A DNA stretch of 25,495 nt from a virus. Under the pieces are notes generated by a model. The model saw nothing but the letters and a program-made list of their open reading frames with translations. It made no database searches and was not told the DNA's origin. The stretch is from IMG/VR virus record IMGVR_UViG_3300032265_000206, positions 1 to 25,495 of that record. One strand, written 5' to 3'. Positions 15,709-22,435 of this stretch are shown piece by piece (position 1 is the stretch's first letter; each line of letters opens with the position of its first letter). A program made the position numbers and the translations under genes.

Positions 15709-16447
15709 TATCTATTTTGTTTTATCATTTTCATTTCTAATTCATTCTTTTGTTTTTCAAAACTTAAAAATGTTAAGCATTGATTAATGGGTAGTTTGGT
15801 AATTTCATCAAATCTTCTAACATCGCCTTGTGATAAGGCATAGATTGAAGAATACCAACCCCATCTTTTTCCAAATTGTGCTTGCTCGCTGAAATCATTG
15901 GTTTGCTCTCCTCCAAAAAGTCCATCGTACTTTTCAATAATTCTCGACCTAAAGTCCAAAAAAAAACCTTACTGCTTAATACAACATCCATTGGAGCATC
16001 AAGCATTTGTTCTGAATACTTATCACTTCCTTCGTAGTCCTCAATTAAATATTTTTTACCTAATCTTTGTTTAATAGGTCTATAAAGAACTGCTAAACTT
16101 TTATGACTATCTTCCCAATCAACTATGTATCCATCTAGATCCATATATTCACCAGATGACATATCACTTAAGTTAGGTATAAATCCAAACTCTATTCCAT
16201 TTAAAGTAAACTTTGTTACTAACTCTGGAATCTTTTTAAATAATTCTGCTATTTGTGTTACTGCATAATTTAAATCTTGTTGCTTCATTTTTGCCACCAC
16301 AAATAAATCTACATTACAAAATATCTGAACCATCTTTTGGTTTAGAAATGTACCTTCTTCATTTTCATTTGCTATTTTAACAAACTTCTGATATTGGCTT
16401 AATTTTACTTCGTTTAATGTCGTTGGGATTGAAATTTTTACTTTCAT
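15708..16447 (-). CDS. Tail assembly chaperone GT, -1 frameshift product
   Basis: The 0 frame starts at 16447. At codons 161-163 (GTT TTT TTT, part of a T9 run) a -1 slip would enter the frame encoding LDFRSRIIEKYDGLFGGEQ ... FGKRWGWYSSIYALSQGD ... CLTFLSFEKQKNELEM, ending at 15708. The fusion would be 246 residues (163 + 83). In the -1 frame the ORF has no ATG near its beginning (only TTG), so a frameshift explains its expression better than independent initiation. The GKRWGWYSSIY segment is a signature I associate with the T part of tail chaperones in Bacteroidetes phages. Known behaviour in lambda G/GT is a -1 slip giving a few percent fusion, with both forms assisting tail tube polymerisation on the tape measure. 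Confidence 0.78.
15773..16447 (-). CDS. Tail assembly chaperone G
   Basis: This is the non-shifted product, 224 residues: MKVKISIPTTLNEVKLSQYQKF at the start, then ELFKKIPELVTKFTLNGIEFGF and DMSSGEYMDLDGYI, and an ending with its own well-formed sequence (LGRELLKSTMDFLEESKP ... GVGILQSMPYHKAMLEDLMKL). The last 61 codons share DNA with the GT frame, and both translations look protein-like, so this stretch appears to code in two frames. The gene follows the large terminase after a 31-bp gap carrying the repeated start motif. Confidence 0.78.
   Translation of the reverse strand: MKVKISIPTTLNEVKLSQYQKFVKIANENEEGTFLNQKMVQIFCNVDLFVVAKMKQQDLNYAVTQIAELFKKIPELVTKFTLNGIEFGFIPNLSDMSSGEYMDLDGYIVDWEDSHKSLAVLYRPIKQRLGKKYLIEDYEGSDKYSEQMLDAPMDVVLSSKVFFWTLGRELLKSTMDFLEESKPMISASKHNLEKDGVGILQSMPYHKAMLEDLMKLPNYPLINA
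15958..15967 (-). other. Slippery site for -1 frameshift (G-T9)
   Basis: On the minus strand GTTTTTTTTT lies in the 0 frame as GTT TTT TTT T. It contains the heptamer T TTT TTT, the X XXY YYZ form for -1 slippage. I did not find an obvious downstream stem. Confidence 0.75.
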
Positions 16448-16450
16448 AAT

Positions 16451-16461
16451 GTATAAACGTA
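16451..16461 (-). promoter_or_regulatory. Repeated gene-start motif, copy 3
   Basis: On the minus strand TACGTTTATAC, ATT, then the ATG at 16447. It is preceded by AAGACAAAAACAAACAA, shared with the copy at 9042. It may start transcription of the tail genes or set translation of the chaperone. Confidence 0.55.
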
Positions 16462-16478
16462 AATTGTTTGTTTTTGTC

Positions 16479-17684
16479 TTAATAAATATGATAGTTACCT
16501 TGATTTGGGTTATCTAAATGGTAGATGATGTTGTATCTAATCGCATCTATTATATGATTCCAAGCATCAAGATATAGTTTTGATGCCTTATTTAAATAAA
16601 CATAGTTGTTAAATTCTTTGGCAATGTTTTGAGATTGTGGATCTACAATGATTTGATAGTCTTGCATTCTTACTATACCAGATTCAATAGTACCTTTCTT
16701 AACCGGTTGAATATTTATTCCTTGATAACGTAAGTCATCTATTAGTCTTGGCTCTGCTGAATCAGCAATGATTAAACCATTATTACATTTTTCTTTAATT
16801 AATGATGCAAGGATATGTGTTTTTAATCCTCTCTCATAAATAACCTCCTTAACGTAAATTATCTTTCTTGCTTTATCAATGGCTACTTCTGCTAAAGCAT
16901 CAGGGTCAATAGAAAATCCAAAGTCCATACCAAATGATGTCTGTAATTGATTAGGATTAAACTCCCCAAACTTCCAATTGGTAAACACAACACCTTCAGC
17001 CTTATCTAACCATCCACCTAATATTGTATGTTCATATTTTTTAGGATTAGTTTCTTGAAGATTTTTAATTTGATTTATAAATGAATCAGATAAATACTTT
17101 TGATTATCTTTGTAAGTTGTGTGAATATATGTAGTATCTTTTTTTACTAATGAGGATCCGGCATCAACACCTTTATTCTCAAAGAATCTTTTATATATAA
17201 AATGTTCTTTAGTTACAGGGTTTAATATTAGAATTACTCTATTCTGCTTTGTATTATGCCTAACAGATAAATCAATCTTATCAAAAACATCTTCATCAAC
17301 TAATTCTTCTGCTTCATCTAAAACAAATGTAGTAACTCCAGCCAATGATTTTAGGTTAGCAGTTTGAGTTCCACTACTTGTTTTAATTCCCTTAAAAATT
17401 ATCCTTGAATTAGTTTGTGTATTTATTATCTCATCCTTTGTGATATAGAAATGGTCCTGCAATCCTGCCGTTTCTATTTTGTCTGTAAACTCTGGAATAA
17501 TTGACACATGAGCAGATGTTAATGTGTACCTTGTAAATAGTATCACATGCCCAACTTCGTATGTTAAAAGCAAAAGAAATGAGTTTAAAGCATACGATTT
17601 ACCAGAACCACGACCACCAGTTATTACATAGTATCGAGAATCAGAATAAAATAACGGCTTATATTTATCATTTAAACTTATCAC
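16479..17684 (-). CDS. terL: Terminase large subunit (PBSX/Terminase_3 type)
   Basis: The protein has 401 residues, close to the PBSX-type terminase length. Walker A is GGRGSGKS at 23-30, Walker B is TTFVLDEAEELVDED with adjacent acidic residues, and the coupling motif region ILNP follows. The nuclease domain shows MDFGFSIDPDA, ADSAEP and DAWNHIIDAIRY, whose Asp residues would bind metal. It is the packaging motor, cutting concatemers and pumping DNA through the portal. The start overlaps the small terminase stop by ATGA. Confidence 0.95.
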   Translation of the reverse strand: MISLNDKYKPLFYSDSRYYVITGGRGSGKSYALNSFLLLLTYEVGHVILFTRYTLTSAHVSIIPEFTDKIETAGLQDHFYITKDEIINTQTNSRIIFKGIKTSSGTQTANLKSLAGVTTFVLDEAEELVDEDVFDKIDLSVRHNTKQNRVILILNPVTKEHFIYKRFFENKGVDAGSSLVKKDTTYIHTTYKDNQKYLSDSFINQIKNLQETNPKKYEHTILGGWLDKAEGVVFTNWKFGEFNPNQLQTSFGMDFGFSIDPDALAEVAIDKARKIIYVKEVIYERGLKTHILASLIKEKCNNGLIIADSAEPRLIDDLRYQGINIQPVKKGTIESGIVRMQDYQIIVDPQSQNIAKEFNNYVYLNKASKLYLDAWNHIIDAIRYNIIYHLDNPNQGNYHIY

Positions 17685-17962
17685 TCAAATTTCACAATAT
17701 CTTTTATGTCGAAATCGTTAATCGTATGTGTATTGTTTTGATCTATGACTTGCTTTGGCATACCATACCTGTACTTATAAAACAATTCTATTGCCCATTT
17801 TTCTCCTTCTTTAATTGCTTGTGCATGCTTTGATATTGCTTCTTCTGTAAATGGTTCTAATCTCTCATGAATAGCCTGTAAATCAGTTTTAGCAACTAAT
17901 CTTAAATCAGTATCTCGAATTGGTTTTGTACTATGACCACCATTATTTTTTCTCTTATCCAT
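17681..17962 (-). CDS. terS: Terminase small subunit
   Basis: The protein has 93 residues. NNGGHSTKP at 6-14 is a frequent opening of Bacteroidetes phage small terminases. A helical middle follows (EEAISKHAQAIKEGEKWAIELFYKYRYGMPKQV), then an acidic tail. It would recognise the packaging site and regulate TerL. No classical N-terminal HTH is obvious, so the call leans on position (4-bp overlap with terL) and the GGHSTKP pattern. Confidence 0.75.
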   Translation of the reverse strand: MDKRKNNGGHSTKPIRDTDLRLVAKTDLQAIHERLEPFTEEAISKHAQAIKEGEKWAIELFYKYRYGMPKQVIDQNNTHTINDFDIKDIVKFE

Positions 17963-17989
17963 ATTAATACAAATTAATCAATTAATTTT

Positions 17990-18421
17990 TTAAAATTTAA
18001 TTCCTACTGCATTTGTATTCTTATCAATTAAATCTAATTCTTGTTGATTATTATCATAATGAATATCAATACCTAATCTTTTAACCGTTTCCCATTTCAT
18101 CTTGCCATTAGTGAAATGTACTTTTGAATGATTAATACCTAACTCATCTGCAACTTTATAAACTCCAGCAGATGCTGATTCTTGCCTCCTTGTAATAATA
18201 TAAACATCCTTTCCTTGAGTTATTAATCTCTTGGCTAATGTTTGACCTCTCTTAGTAGATAAAGTGTCATCAAAATCAAATGAAACCTTATTTGCCTGTG
18301 CAGCATATTCACCTTTAGAAATTATTGCAACATATACTTCTGTTGCTTTTTCTTTGGTATCATAGATACATTGACCTGTTCCTACTCTCCATTTTCCATT
18401 ACTACATTGAATTACTGGCAT
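17990..18421 (-). CDS. HAD-fold phosphatase with N-terminal Cys mini-domain
   Basis: The protein has 143 residues. Residues 1-35 (QCSNGKWRVGTGQCIYDTKEKATEVYVAI) form a two-Cys mini-domain seen as a separate module in phage proteins. Residues 45-143 are a compact HAD domain: nucleophile motif DFDDT (49-53), Thr/Ser motif IITRR (75-79), Lys of motif III probably K107 or K109, and HYDNN (121-125) as the acidic motif IV. No large cap is visible, as in capless HADs that act on nucleotides or DNA/RNA ends. Substrate unknown. It is coupled to the gene before it by TAATG and sits 27 bp ahead of terS. Confidence 0.75.
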   Translation of the reverse strand: MPVIQCSNGKWRVGTGQCIYDTKEKATEVYVAIISKGEYAAQANKVSFDFDDTLSTKRGQTLAKRLITQGKDVYIITRRQESASAGVYKVADELGINHSKVHFTNGKMKWETVKRLGIDIHYDNNQQELDLIDKNTNAVGIKF

Positions 18422-18609
18422 TATATTTTTATTAAGTACAATTCCTCTTTAACTAACTTCCAATAGATTTTATCATCAATCTTTAGTTTCTGCTCAATTA
18501 TCATTTGAACAATATACAATGCACATTGAATAGCCATTGTCTTAGTGCCTGTGTAATACAGACAATTAATATACATTACTCTTGCCCTTTGATCAGGCTT
18601 CATTATCAT
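18421..18609 (-). CDS. Small helical protein, unknown
   Basis: The protein has 62 residues, basic at the N-terminus (MIMKPDQRARVMYINCLYYTG) and then an amphipathic helix AIQCALYIVQMIIEQKLKI. It overlaps the upstream gene by 17 bp and shares one base with the next start. A start at the internal ATG (residue 3, 18603) is equally possible. Function unknown. The tight overlap and coherent amphipathic helix support it as a real gene. Confidence 0.5.
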   Translation of the reverse strand: MIMKPDQRARVMYINCLYYTGTKTMAIQCALYIVQMIIEQKLKIDDKIYWKLVKEELYLIKI

Positions 18610-18967
18610 GCTCCATGTAGACTTTGCGCAATTTACTTATTGTATCTCTCCAGCATGAATCACAACTTGTTTGTTGTAAAGTTATATTAAATACATTAGA
18701 ATAGATTTCAGCCAATTCAGCCTGAATCATTGGTGTAATTGTTTCGTGATTATCTGCAAAGAATTTTGTTAAATAATCGTAGTCCTCTATTGATAAACAT
18801 TCAGGATTGTTATAAGGAAATAATTTATTTAATATTTCCTTTCTTTTATCACATCCACAATCAAAACCTATTGCTTCTGATAACTTTTCAACACCAGCTT
18901 TAATACCGGTTGCTTCTGTGAATTTCTCTATTGAATCCCCAAGTCCTTGTGATTTTCTTTTGCCCAT
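18593..18967 (-). CDS. Cys-motif protein of Bacteroidetes phage type, unknown
   Basis: The protein has 124 residues. KGxGD-type opening (GLGDSIEKFTEATGIKAGVEKLSEAIG) leads to DCGCDKRKEILNKLFPY (37-52), then a helical C-terminal part with CDSCWRD (about 101-107). Two C-x-C/C-x-x-C pairs could bind a metal. Such proteins with GFDCGCDKR are common near the terminase genes of Bacteroidetes phages and have no established role. Overlaps the sigma-like gene by 40 bp. Confidence 0.62.
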   Translation of the reverse strand: MGKRKSQGLGDSIEKFTEATGIKAGVEKLSEAIGFDCGCDKRKEILNKLFPYNNPECLSIEDYDYLTKFFADNHETITPMIQAELAEIYSNVFNITLQQTSCDSCWRDTISKLRKVYMEHDNEA

Positions 18968-19407
18968 TGTCGTAATTTGTTTTTACAATTTTTAATTGTG
19001 TTATAAATTGATGTAAATGAAATGCCTGATTCTCTAGACATCTTTCTCATTGATATTCCTTTTTTTAAATAAACTGAAAATAGCATTTGATCGTAATAGT
19101 CCCAAGTTGCTATGTAATCAAAATAAGGTTTAGTTGATTCTATAATTAAATCTTCTCTTTCATATTCAGAAATTAGATATTCAATTTCTTTTGTAAACTC
19201 TACCTTTATTATTTTTACTCTTGATAAATCAGCAGTTAGGCTACGTAATGTATAATAGAAATAAGCCTCATTAATCTCTTTGTTTTTATCTAAAATCTTA
19301 ATATATGCTTCCTGAACTATATCTTCAGCATAAACCACCTCGCCAAACTTTCTGACAATATTAATCCAATGTCGATGTCGTTTAACAAGATGATCTATAC
19401 CGTTCAC
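18928..19407 (-). CDS. Sigma-70-like factor (region 2 and 4)
   Basis: The protein has 159 residues. Region 2 reads HRHWINIVRKFGEVVYAEDIVQEAYIKIL, containing the E-D-[IL]-V-Q-E-A-[YF] signature that binds core polymerase and the -10 element. Region 4 is QMLFSVYLKKGISMRKMSRESGISFTSIYNTIKNCKNKLRQW, a helix-turn-helix. The start is GTG at 19407, overlapping the previous stop as GTGA, which favours it over other starts. Position just before the terminase and structural genes suggests a late-transcription factor, and the repeated TACGTTTATAC element is a candidate target. This target is an inference. Confidence 0.75.
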   Translation of the reverse strand: MNGIDHLVKRHRHWINIVRKFGEVVYAEDIVQEAYIKILDKNKEINEAYFYYTLRSLTADLSRVKIIKVEFTKEIEYLISEYEREDLIIESTKPYFDYIATWDYYDQMLFSVYLKKGISMRKMSRESGISFTSIYNTIKNCKNKLRQWAKENHKDLGIQ

Positions 19408-19499
19408 TCTTTATTTTTTAGAACTAGGACTATGTAAATCAATATAAAAATTATTTCTAAGATACCTACAAAAATACCAGTAATGACAAGATTATCCAT
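19404..19499 (-). CDS. Predicted 31-residue single-pass membrane peptide
   Basis: MDNLVITGIFVGILEIIFIL continues with IYIVLVLKNKE. It is an almost wholly hydrophobic ~22-residue span with a charged end, typical of a single-pass inner-membrane peptide. The ATG at 19499 overlaps the DUF3310 gene by 8 bp and its TGA overlaps the GTG start of the sigma-like gene. That operon fit argues for a real gene. A holin- or anti-host-membrane role would be speculation. Confidence 0.5.
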   Translation of the reverse strand: MDNLVITGIFVGILEIIFILIYIVLVLKNKE

Positions 19500-19707
19500 T
19501 ATATTTTAAAAGTTCGTGATTAATATACCATAATGCTTTTTGTAAATCTTGCTTTCTATTTCCTTTCTTGTCTGCTCTTAAAATATATTTGATTGAGTTA
19601 CCAAGATTAAAATTAAGATTAAAAGAATCAATAATATCTATTACTTCAATACTATCACTTTTATAATGTTCTGGATGATCTATAAGGTTTTCATTATTCA
19701 TGCGCAA
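19492..19707 (-). CDS. DUF3310-type protein (phage nucleotide kinase-like)
   Basis: The protein has 71 residues. HPEHYKSDSIEVIDIIDSF, then FNLGNSIKYILRADKKGNRKQDLQKALWYINHEL are the family's hallmarks (HPxHY ... GNxIKYxxRxxxK ... DLxKAxxYI). The family is widespread in phages and has been linked to nucleotide metabolism by name only (SaV-like). Confidence 0.85.
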   Translation of the reverse strand: MRMNNENLIDHPEHYKSDSIEVIDIIDSFNLNFNLGNSIKYILRADKKGNRKQDLQKALWYINHELLKYNG

Positions 19708-19718
19708 AGTTTAGTAAA

Positions 19719-19928
19719 TTAATCTTGTAATTCCAAATAATCTTTTATTTTTTTTGTTTGTCTGTATGCAGAATATGTAGAACCATTCTGCATTAGTATT
19801 CTATTCTTGTTAATTTCTAATGAATAATTTAAATCATGATAAGTTTCGCAACCAATTTTTATTTGCTTTGTTGGATTTTCTAACATTTTATCAATCCATT
19901 TAATTGCATTTAAATGATTATCTTTCAA
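19719..19928 (-). CDS. Small hypothetical protein
   Basis: The protein has 69 residues, with an N-terminal helix (AIKWIDKMLENPTKQIKIGCETYHDLNY) and a C-terminal YSAYRQTKKIKDYLELQD. No family recognised. Its start overlaps the VRR-NUC stop by 4 bp (ATGA), and it is 11 bp from the DUF3310 gene, so it lies inside an operon. Confidence 0.6.
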   Translation of the reverse strand: MKDNHLNAIKWIDKMLENPTKQIKIGCETYHDLNYSLEINKNRILMQNGSTYSAYRQTKKIKDYLELQD

Positions 19929-20281
19929 ATCTCATTTGCTTTAAACTTCTTTATTAAAATTTCGCAGTCATCTATGGATCTAACTATTGCATAATAATAC
20001 TTATGTGCTAATGCTATTGCTTGAAATGCTTTCTGGTTTGGTTGCTGGCTTCCCTTGTCAATCTTAACTTCTACGAATAAACCATTCCAATTATTGTTGT
20101 GAACCATCCAAAACATATCTGCCACTCCTGCTTTTGCACCTTCCATTTTTAATTTAATTGCCACAAGTCTATGTCTTGCACCTCCATTTGGTATTGAGTA
20201 ATAGTAGAAATCTTGTGTTAAATCTAACCATTTGACTATGGCAACTTGGAGTTTATGCTCGTGTTCGTTTCTCATTTTCAA
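19925..20281 (-). CDS. VRR-NUC domain nuclease
   Basis: The protein has 118 residues. SIPNGGARHRLVAIKLKMEGAKAGVADMFW (29-58) and GLFVEVKIDKGSQQPNQKAFQ (67-87) are the stand-alone VRR-NUC fold (PD-(D/E)xK). The acidic residues D55 and E71, K73 and Q83 form the active site. In phages these enzymes act on branched or flapped DNA, for example in recombination or resolution before packaging. It is the first gene after the repeat-rich gap 20282-20437. Confidence 0.85.
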   Translation of the reverse strand: MKMRNEHEHKLQVAIVKWLDLTQDFYYYSIPNGGARHRLVAIKLKMEGAKAGVADMFWMVHNNNWNGLFVEVKIDKGSQQPNQKAFQAIALAHKYYYAIVRSIDDCEILIKKFKANEI

Positions 20282-20308
20282 GTTATAGATTTACTTTTTA
20301 TATAAATT

Positions 20309-20387
20309 TGTCAAGTTATACCTTAACTTTGTGACATATTTTGTCGGATATTACCCTCACTATGTGACATTTTCTTATTTAATGTCG
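20309..20387. promoter_or_regulatory. Cluster of TGTC/GACA half-sites, candidate operator or origin element
   Basis: In this 156-bp gene-free gap five half-sites alternate: TGTCA (20309), TGACA (20332), TGTCG (20342), TGACA (20365), TGTCG (20383). They form two small palindromes, GACA-5 nt-TGTC and GACATT-9 nt-AATGTC, and a longer one, AAGTTA-TACCT-TAACTT, at 20313-20329. Both GTGACAT...TGTCGGAT units are direct repeats of each other. A minus-strand TATGTTTA (20408-20415) with TTTG 15 nt before is a weak promoter candidate. Confidence 0.55.
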
Positions 20388-20437
20388 GATTTTAACATCA
20401 ATAACATTAAACATATTTTACATTTTACTGCAAATTG

Positions 20438-20650
20438 TTAATCGTGTTTATTGTTATGCAGATATTCTTCAATCACCTCAGCCTCATCAATAATCCAATG
20501 CTCAAATTGAGTTTCACTAAACGTTGCCCCAACCATTAAAGTTTTAAATGCCTGAAAGTAATCAGCCAAATCAACATCTATATGGTCAAACTCAATTGTA
20601 ATTGTTGAACCATCAGTTTCTAGGCTTAACTTTGTTTTTTTATTGCTCAT
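20438..20650 (-). CDS. Small acidic hypothetical protein
   Basis: I choose the ATG at 20650 (MSNKKTKLSLETDGSTITIEF, 70 residues). The frame is open farther upstream to 20734, but that extension lies inside the preceding gene and looks non-native. The protein is acidic and contains DVDLADYFQAFKTLMVGATFSE, a pattern seen in small Bacteroidetes phage proteins. The start overlaps the upstream stop by 11 bp. Function unknown. Confidence 0.6.
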   Translation of the reverse strand: MSNKKTKLSLETDGSTITIEFDHIDVDLADYFQAFKTLMVGATFSETQFEHWIIDEAEVIEEYLHNNKHD

Positions 20651-20879
20651 TGTCTTGTTGTTTATAAGTTTCGTTGTAATATTGTTCTCCACCACCATTA
20701 AATAAGTCATAACTATAACCTTTATCAAAAGCATTCATTATCTGCTCTTTCTCCATTTTTTTGGCTTTATTGTAAGCATCAACCATAAGCAAATTTTGAA
20801 AAGCATCTGTATTAACTATTCCAATAATATCGCTCATTTCTTTTAAAAGGAAATCTACTGCCATTTGTTTATTTCTCAT
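20640..20879 (-). CDS. Small Bacteroidetes phage-type protein
   Basis: The protein has 79 residues. AVDFLLKEMSDI at the start and AKKMEKEQIMNAFDKGY ... GEQYYNETYK at the end form a pattern often found in Bacteroidetes phages, with no role assigned. It overlaps both neighbours by 11 bp. Confidence 0.65.
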   Translation of the reverse strand: MRNKQMAVDFLLKEMSDIIGIVNTDAFQNLLMVDAYNKAKKMEKEQIMNAFDKGYSYDLFNGGGEQYYNETYKQQDNEQ

Positions 20880-21072
20880 TGCTATTATATTTTAATCTTC
20901 CGTGACTTGTGTATAACCTTAAATCAATTGTGTCCGTGTAGATATCCTCAGATTCTGAAATCCCGAATACCCACTTTGTATTAGGTTTTTGTTCAACTAC
21001 TTGATTATTATTTAAATGATAAATTAAAGATATTGAAATTAATGCAGTTAATAAAATTAGTTTCTTTTTCAT
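20869..21072 (-). CDS. Small exported or membrane-anchored protein
   Basis: The protein has 67 residues. MKKKLILLTALISISLIYHL is a positively charged start followed by a hydrophobic helix, either a signal anchor or an uncleaved signal peptide; no lipobox Cys is present. The remainder is polar (KWVFGISESEDIYTDTIDLRLY). It starts 1 bp after the methyltransferase C-terminal frame ends. Function unknown. Confidence 0.6.
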   Translation of the reverse strand: MKKKLILLTALISISLIYHLNNNQVVEQKPNTKWVFGISESEDIYTDTIDLRLYTSHGRLKYNSNEK

Positions 21073-21073
21073 A

Positions 21074-21689
21074 TTATTTACAAGATTTTAAAATTTCATA
21101 GCACAATAGTCTTGGTATCTTGCTTCTTTCATAGGCATTAGATAATCCTTGTGTCCCTGTTCTTGAACCTCTTGGTGCTTCATCATGACAAGCCTCTCCA
21201 TTTTTGCAAATATGTCTTGGATTCCAAAATATATTATTAGTCCAAATATCTGTTGGTTTCATTCTGTTATCTCCATATTGACAATAACTAATTGTTTGTC
21301 TTGGAAAATTTTTCATAAAATCCATTTTTCTTAATAATCCTCTTGGATTCTCAATAAAATAATATTTTGGTTTATAAAAATTAATTATTTCAATGGTCTT
21401 TTTAGCAATTTCAATTCCAAGTTTAGCACTATCAGTTTTTGGTATATAGGCTTTGTCCCCCCCCCCCCCAATGATGACCTAATGATGCAACACTAAATGC
21501 AGTACATGGTGGAGATGCCCAAATTATATCTGGAATAAAATTTATTTCATTAGGATCAAATTCTAATATATTTTTAACATAATGAATATTTTCAAAATCA
21601 TTAATATCACTTGATAAAACTTCAAATCCCATACGTTCAGCAATTTTTCCAATTGACCTACTTCCAGCAAATAATTCTAAAATTTTCAT
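21074..21689 (-). CDS. C5 cytosine DNA methyltransferase, frame broken at G13 tract
   Basis: The N-terminal frame gives MKILELFAGSRSIGKIAERM (SAM-binding motif I), D29 region and ASPPCTAFSVASLGHHW (catalytic Cys C62). It then enters a run of 13 G (minus strand) and reads to a stop at 21432. Beyond the run another frame continues as DKAYIPKTDSAKLGIEIAKK, then IIN and YYFIENPRG (motif VI-like ENP), then FPRQTISYCQYGDNRMKPTDIW to the stop at 21074. With 12 or 15 G the two halves join into one protein of 204-205 residues; with 13 it is off. The gene is small, with little room for a target recognition domain. It would methylate phage DNA, probably against host restriction. The tract may be a phase switch, a fixed mutation or a homopolymer sequencing error. 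The start overlaps the stop of the upstream gene by 4 bp. Confidence 0.8.
21457..21469 (-). repeat. Homopolymer G13 (C13 on plus strand)
   Basis: Thirteen consecutive C on the plus strand in DNA that is otherwise very AT-rich. The run lies in the coding region right after the catalytic PPC motif of the methyltransferase. Length 3n would restore the frame. Confidence 0.9.
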
Positions 21690-22435
21690 ATCTCATTAGG
21701 TTTAATAGTTCCATCTTGATTAATATAGCAATCAAAATTTACTAATGAGTTTATAAATTTAATGTACCCTTGTGTTTTGCAATATAGTTTACGTTCTTCA
21801 ATATCTTTAATACCTGAATACTTTTCCCAAAGTTCAAATCTTTCTTCTTTTGATATAGTTTGTATTTTGAACTGTTCTAAATAATCAAATAGAATTGATA
21901 AGCCTCCAGCAATAAACGTAAACTTCTTATCGTTCTTCTCGCAGTATCTAATCTGATTAGCATATTCGTTAGCCGTGTCAATTGCCTGCTTCTTTAATTC
22001 TTGATCACTTGGCTTTTCTTTCACTTGTTCGATTGGTTTAGGTAAGTTTTTGATTTCTTGTCTTGCAAATTCTAAATAAGCATTCATTATTCTACCAAAG
22101 TATTCACAAGAAAAGTTTTCATAGCATTTAGCATCTACTTGTAATTTACCAGCAACTGCCATTTCAAATGCAATCTTAATTTCTTCTGGAGTTTGATTAC
22201 CAAAATTAGATCTAACAAAATTAGTTAGTACAAATTTTTCTTCTTCAGTCGGTAGATTGTTTCCTCGTAAGCCAACCAAAAGCATCGAATAACGTAATAC
22301 CTCCTTTATGTCTTCTTCATTCCTTACACGCAAACTATTGGTACTCTGTGCCTGTTGTATTGCTATTGCATTACCACTTCCTAAGTGCTTCCATTCTTGC
22401 GGCACTTGTTCCGAGTTTCTCAGTATTATTTCCAT
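21686..22435 (-). CDS. Replication-linked protein of Bacteroidetes phage type
   Basis: The protein has 249 residues. EEDIKEVLRYSMLLVGLRGNNLPTEEEKFVLTNFVRSNFGNQTPEEIKIAFEMAVAGKLQVDAKCYENFSCEYFGRIMNAY is helical and recalls proteins placed after DUF4373 genes in Bacteroidetes phages. The position suggests a helicase loader or primosome accessory role, with no Walker motif seen. The start lies 65 bp inside the preceding gene; the chosen ATG at 22435 gives MEIILRNSEQVPQEWKHLG.... A later start at M51 is possible. Confidence 0.6.
   Translation of the reverse strand: MEIILRNSEQVPQEWKHLGSGNAIAIQQAQSTNSLRVRNEEDIKEVLRYSMLLVGLRGNNLPTEEEKFVLTNFVRSNFGNQTPEEIKIAFEMAVAGKLQVDAKCYENFSCEYFGRIMNAYLEFARQEIKNLPKPIEQVKEKPSDQELKKQAIDTANEYANQIRYCEKNDKKFTFIAGGLSILFDYLEQFKIQTISKEERFELWEKYSGIKDIEERKLYCKTQGYIKFINSLVNFDCYINQDGTIKPNEI

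Noticed and set aside
15958-15966. T9 run as a phase-variable tract or sequencing error
   Set aside because: The lambda-type G/GT frameshift explains both frames, and the slip heptamer is in the correct register.
17561-17833. Plus-strand ORF, as also at 18505-18690, 22308-22505 and 22348-22548
   Set aside because: Each lies antisense to well-supported minus-strand genes and has no start context or known motif.
20308-20313. TTGACA on the minus strand as a -35 box
   Set aside because: No -10 at proper distance, and the host type expected here uses TTG / TAnnTTTG promoters.
20438-20734. Longer start of the 20438 gene at 20734
   Set aside because: The added 28 residues lie inside the preceding gene and look non-native; the ATG at 20650 gives a compact overlap.
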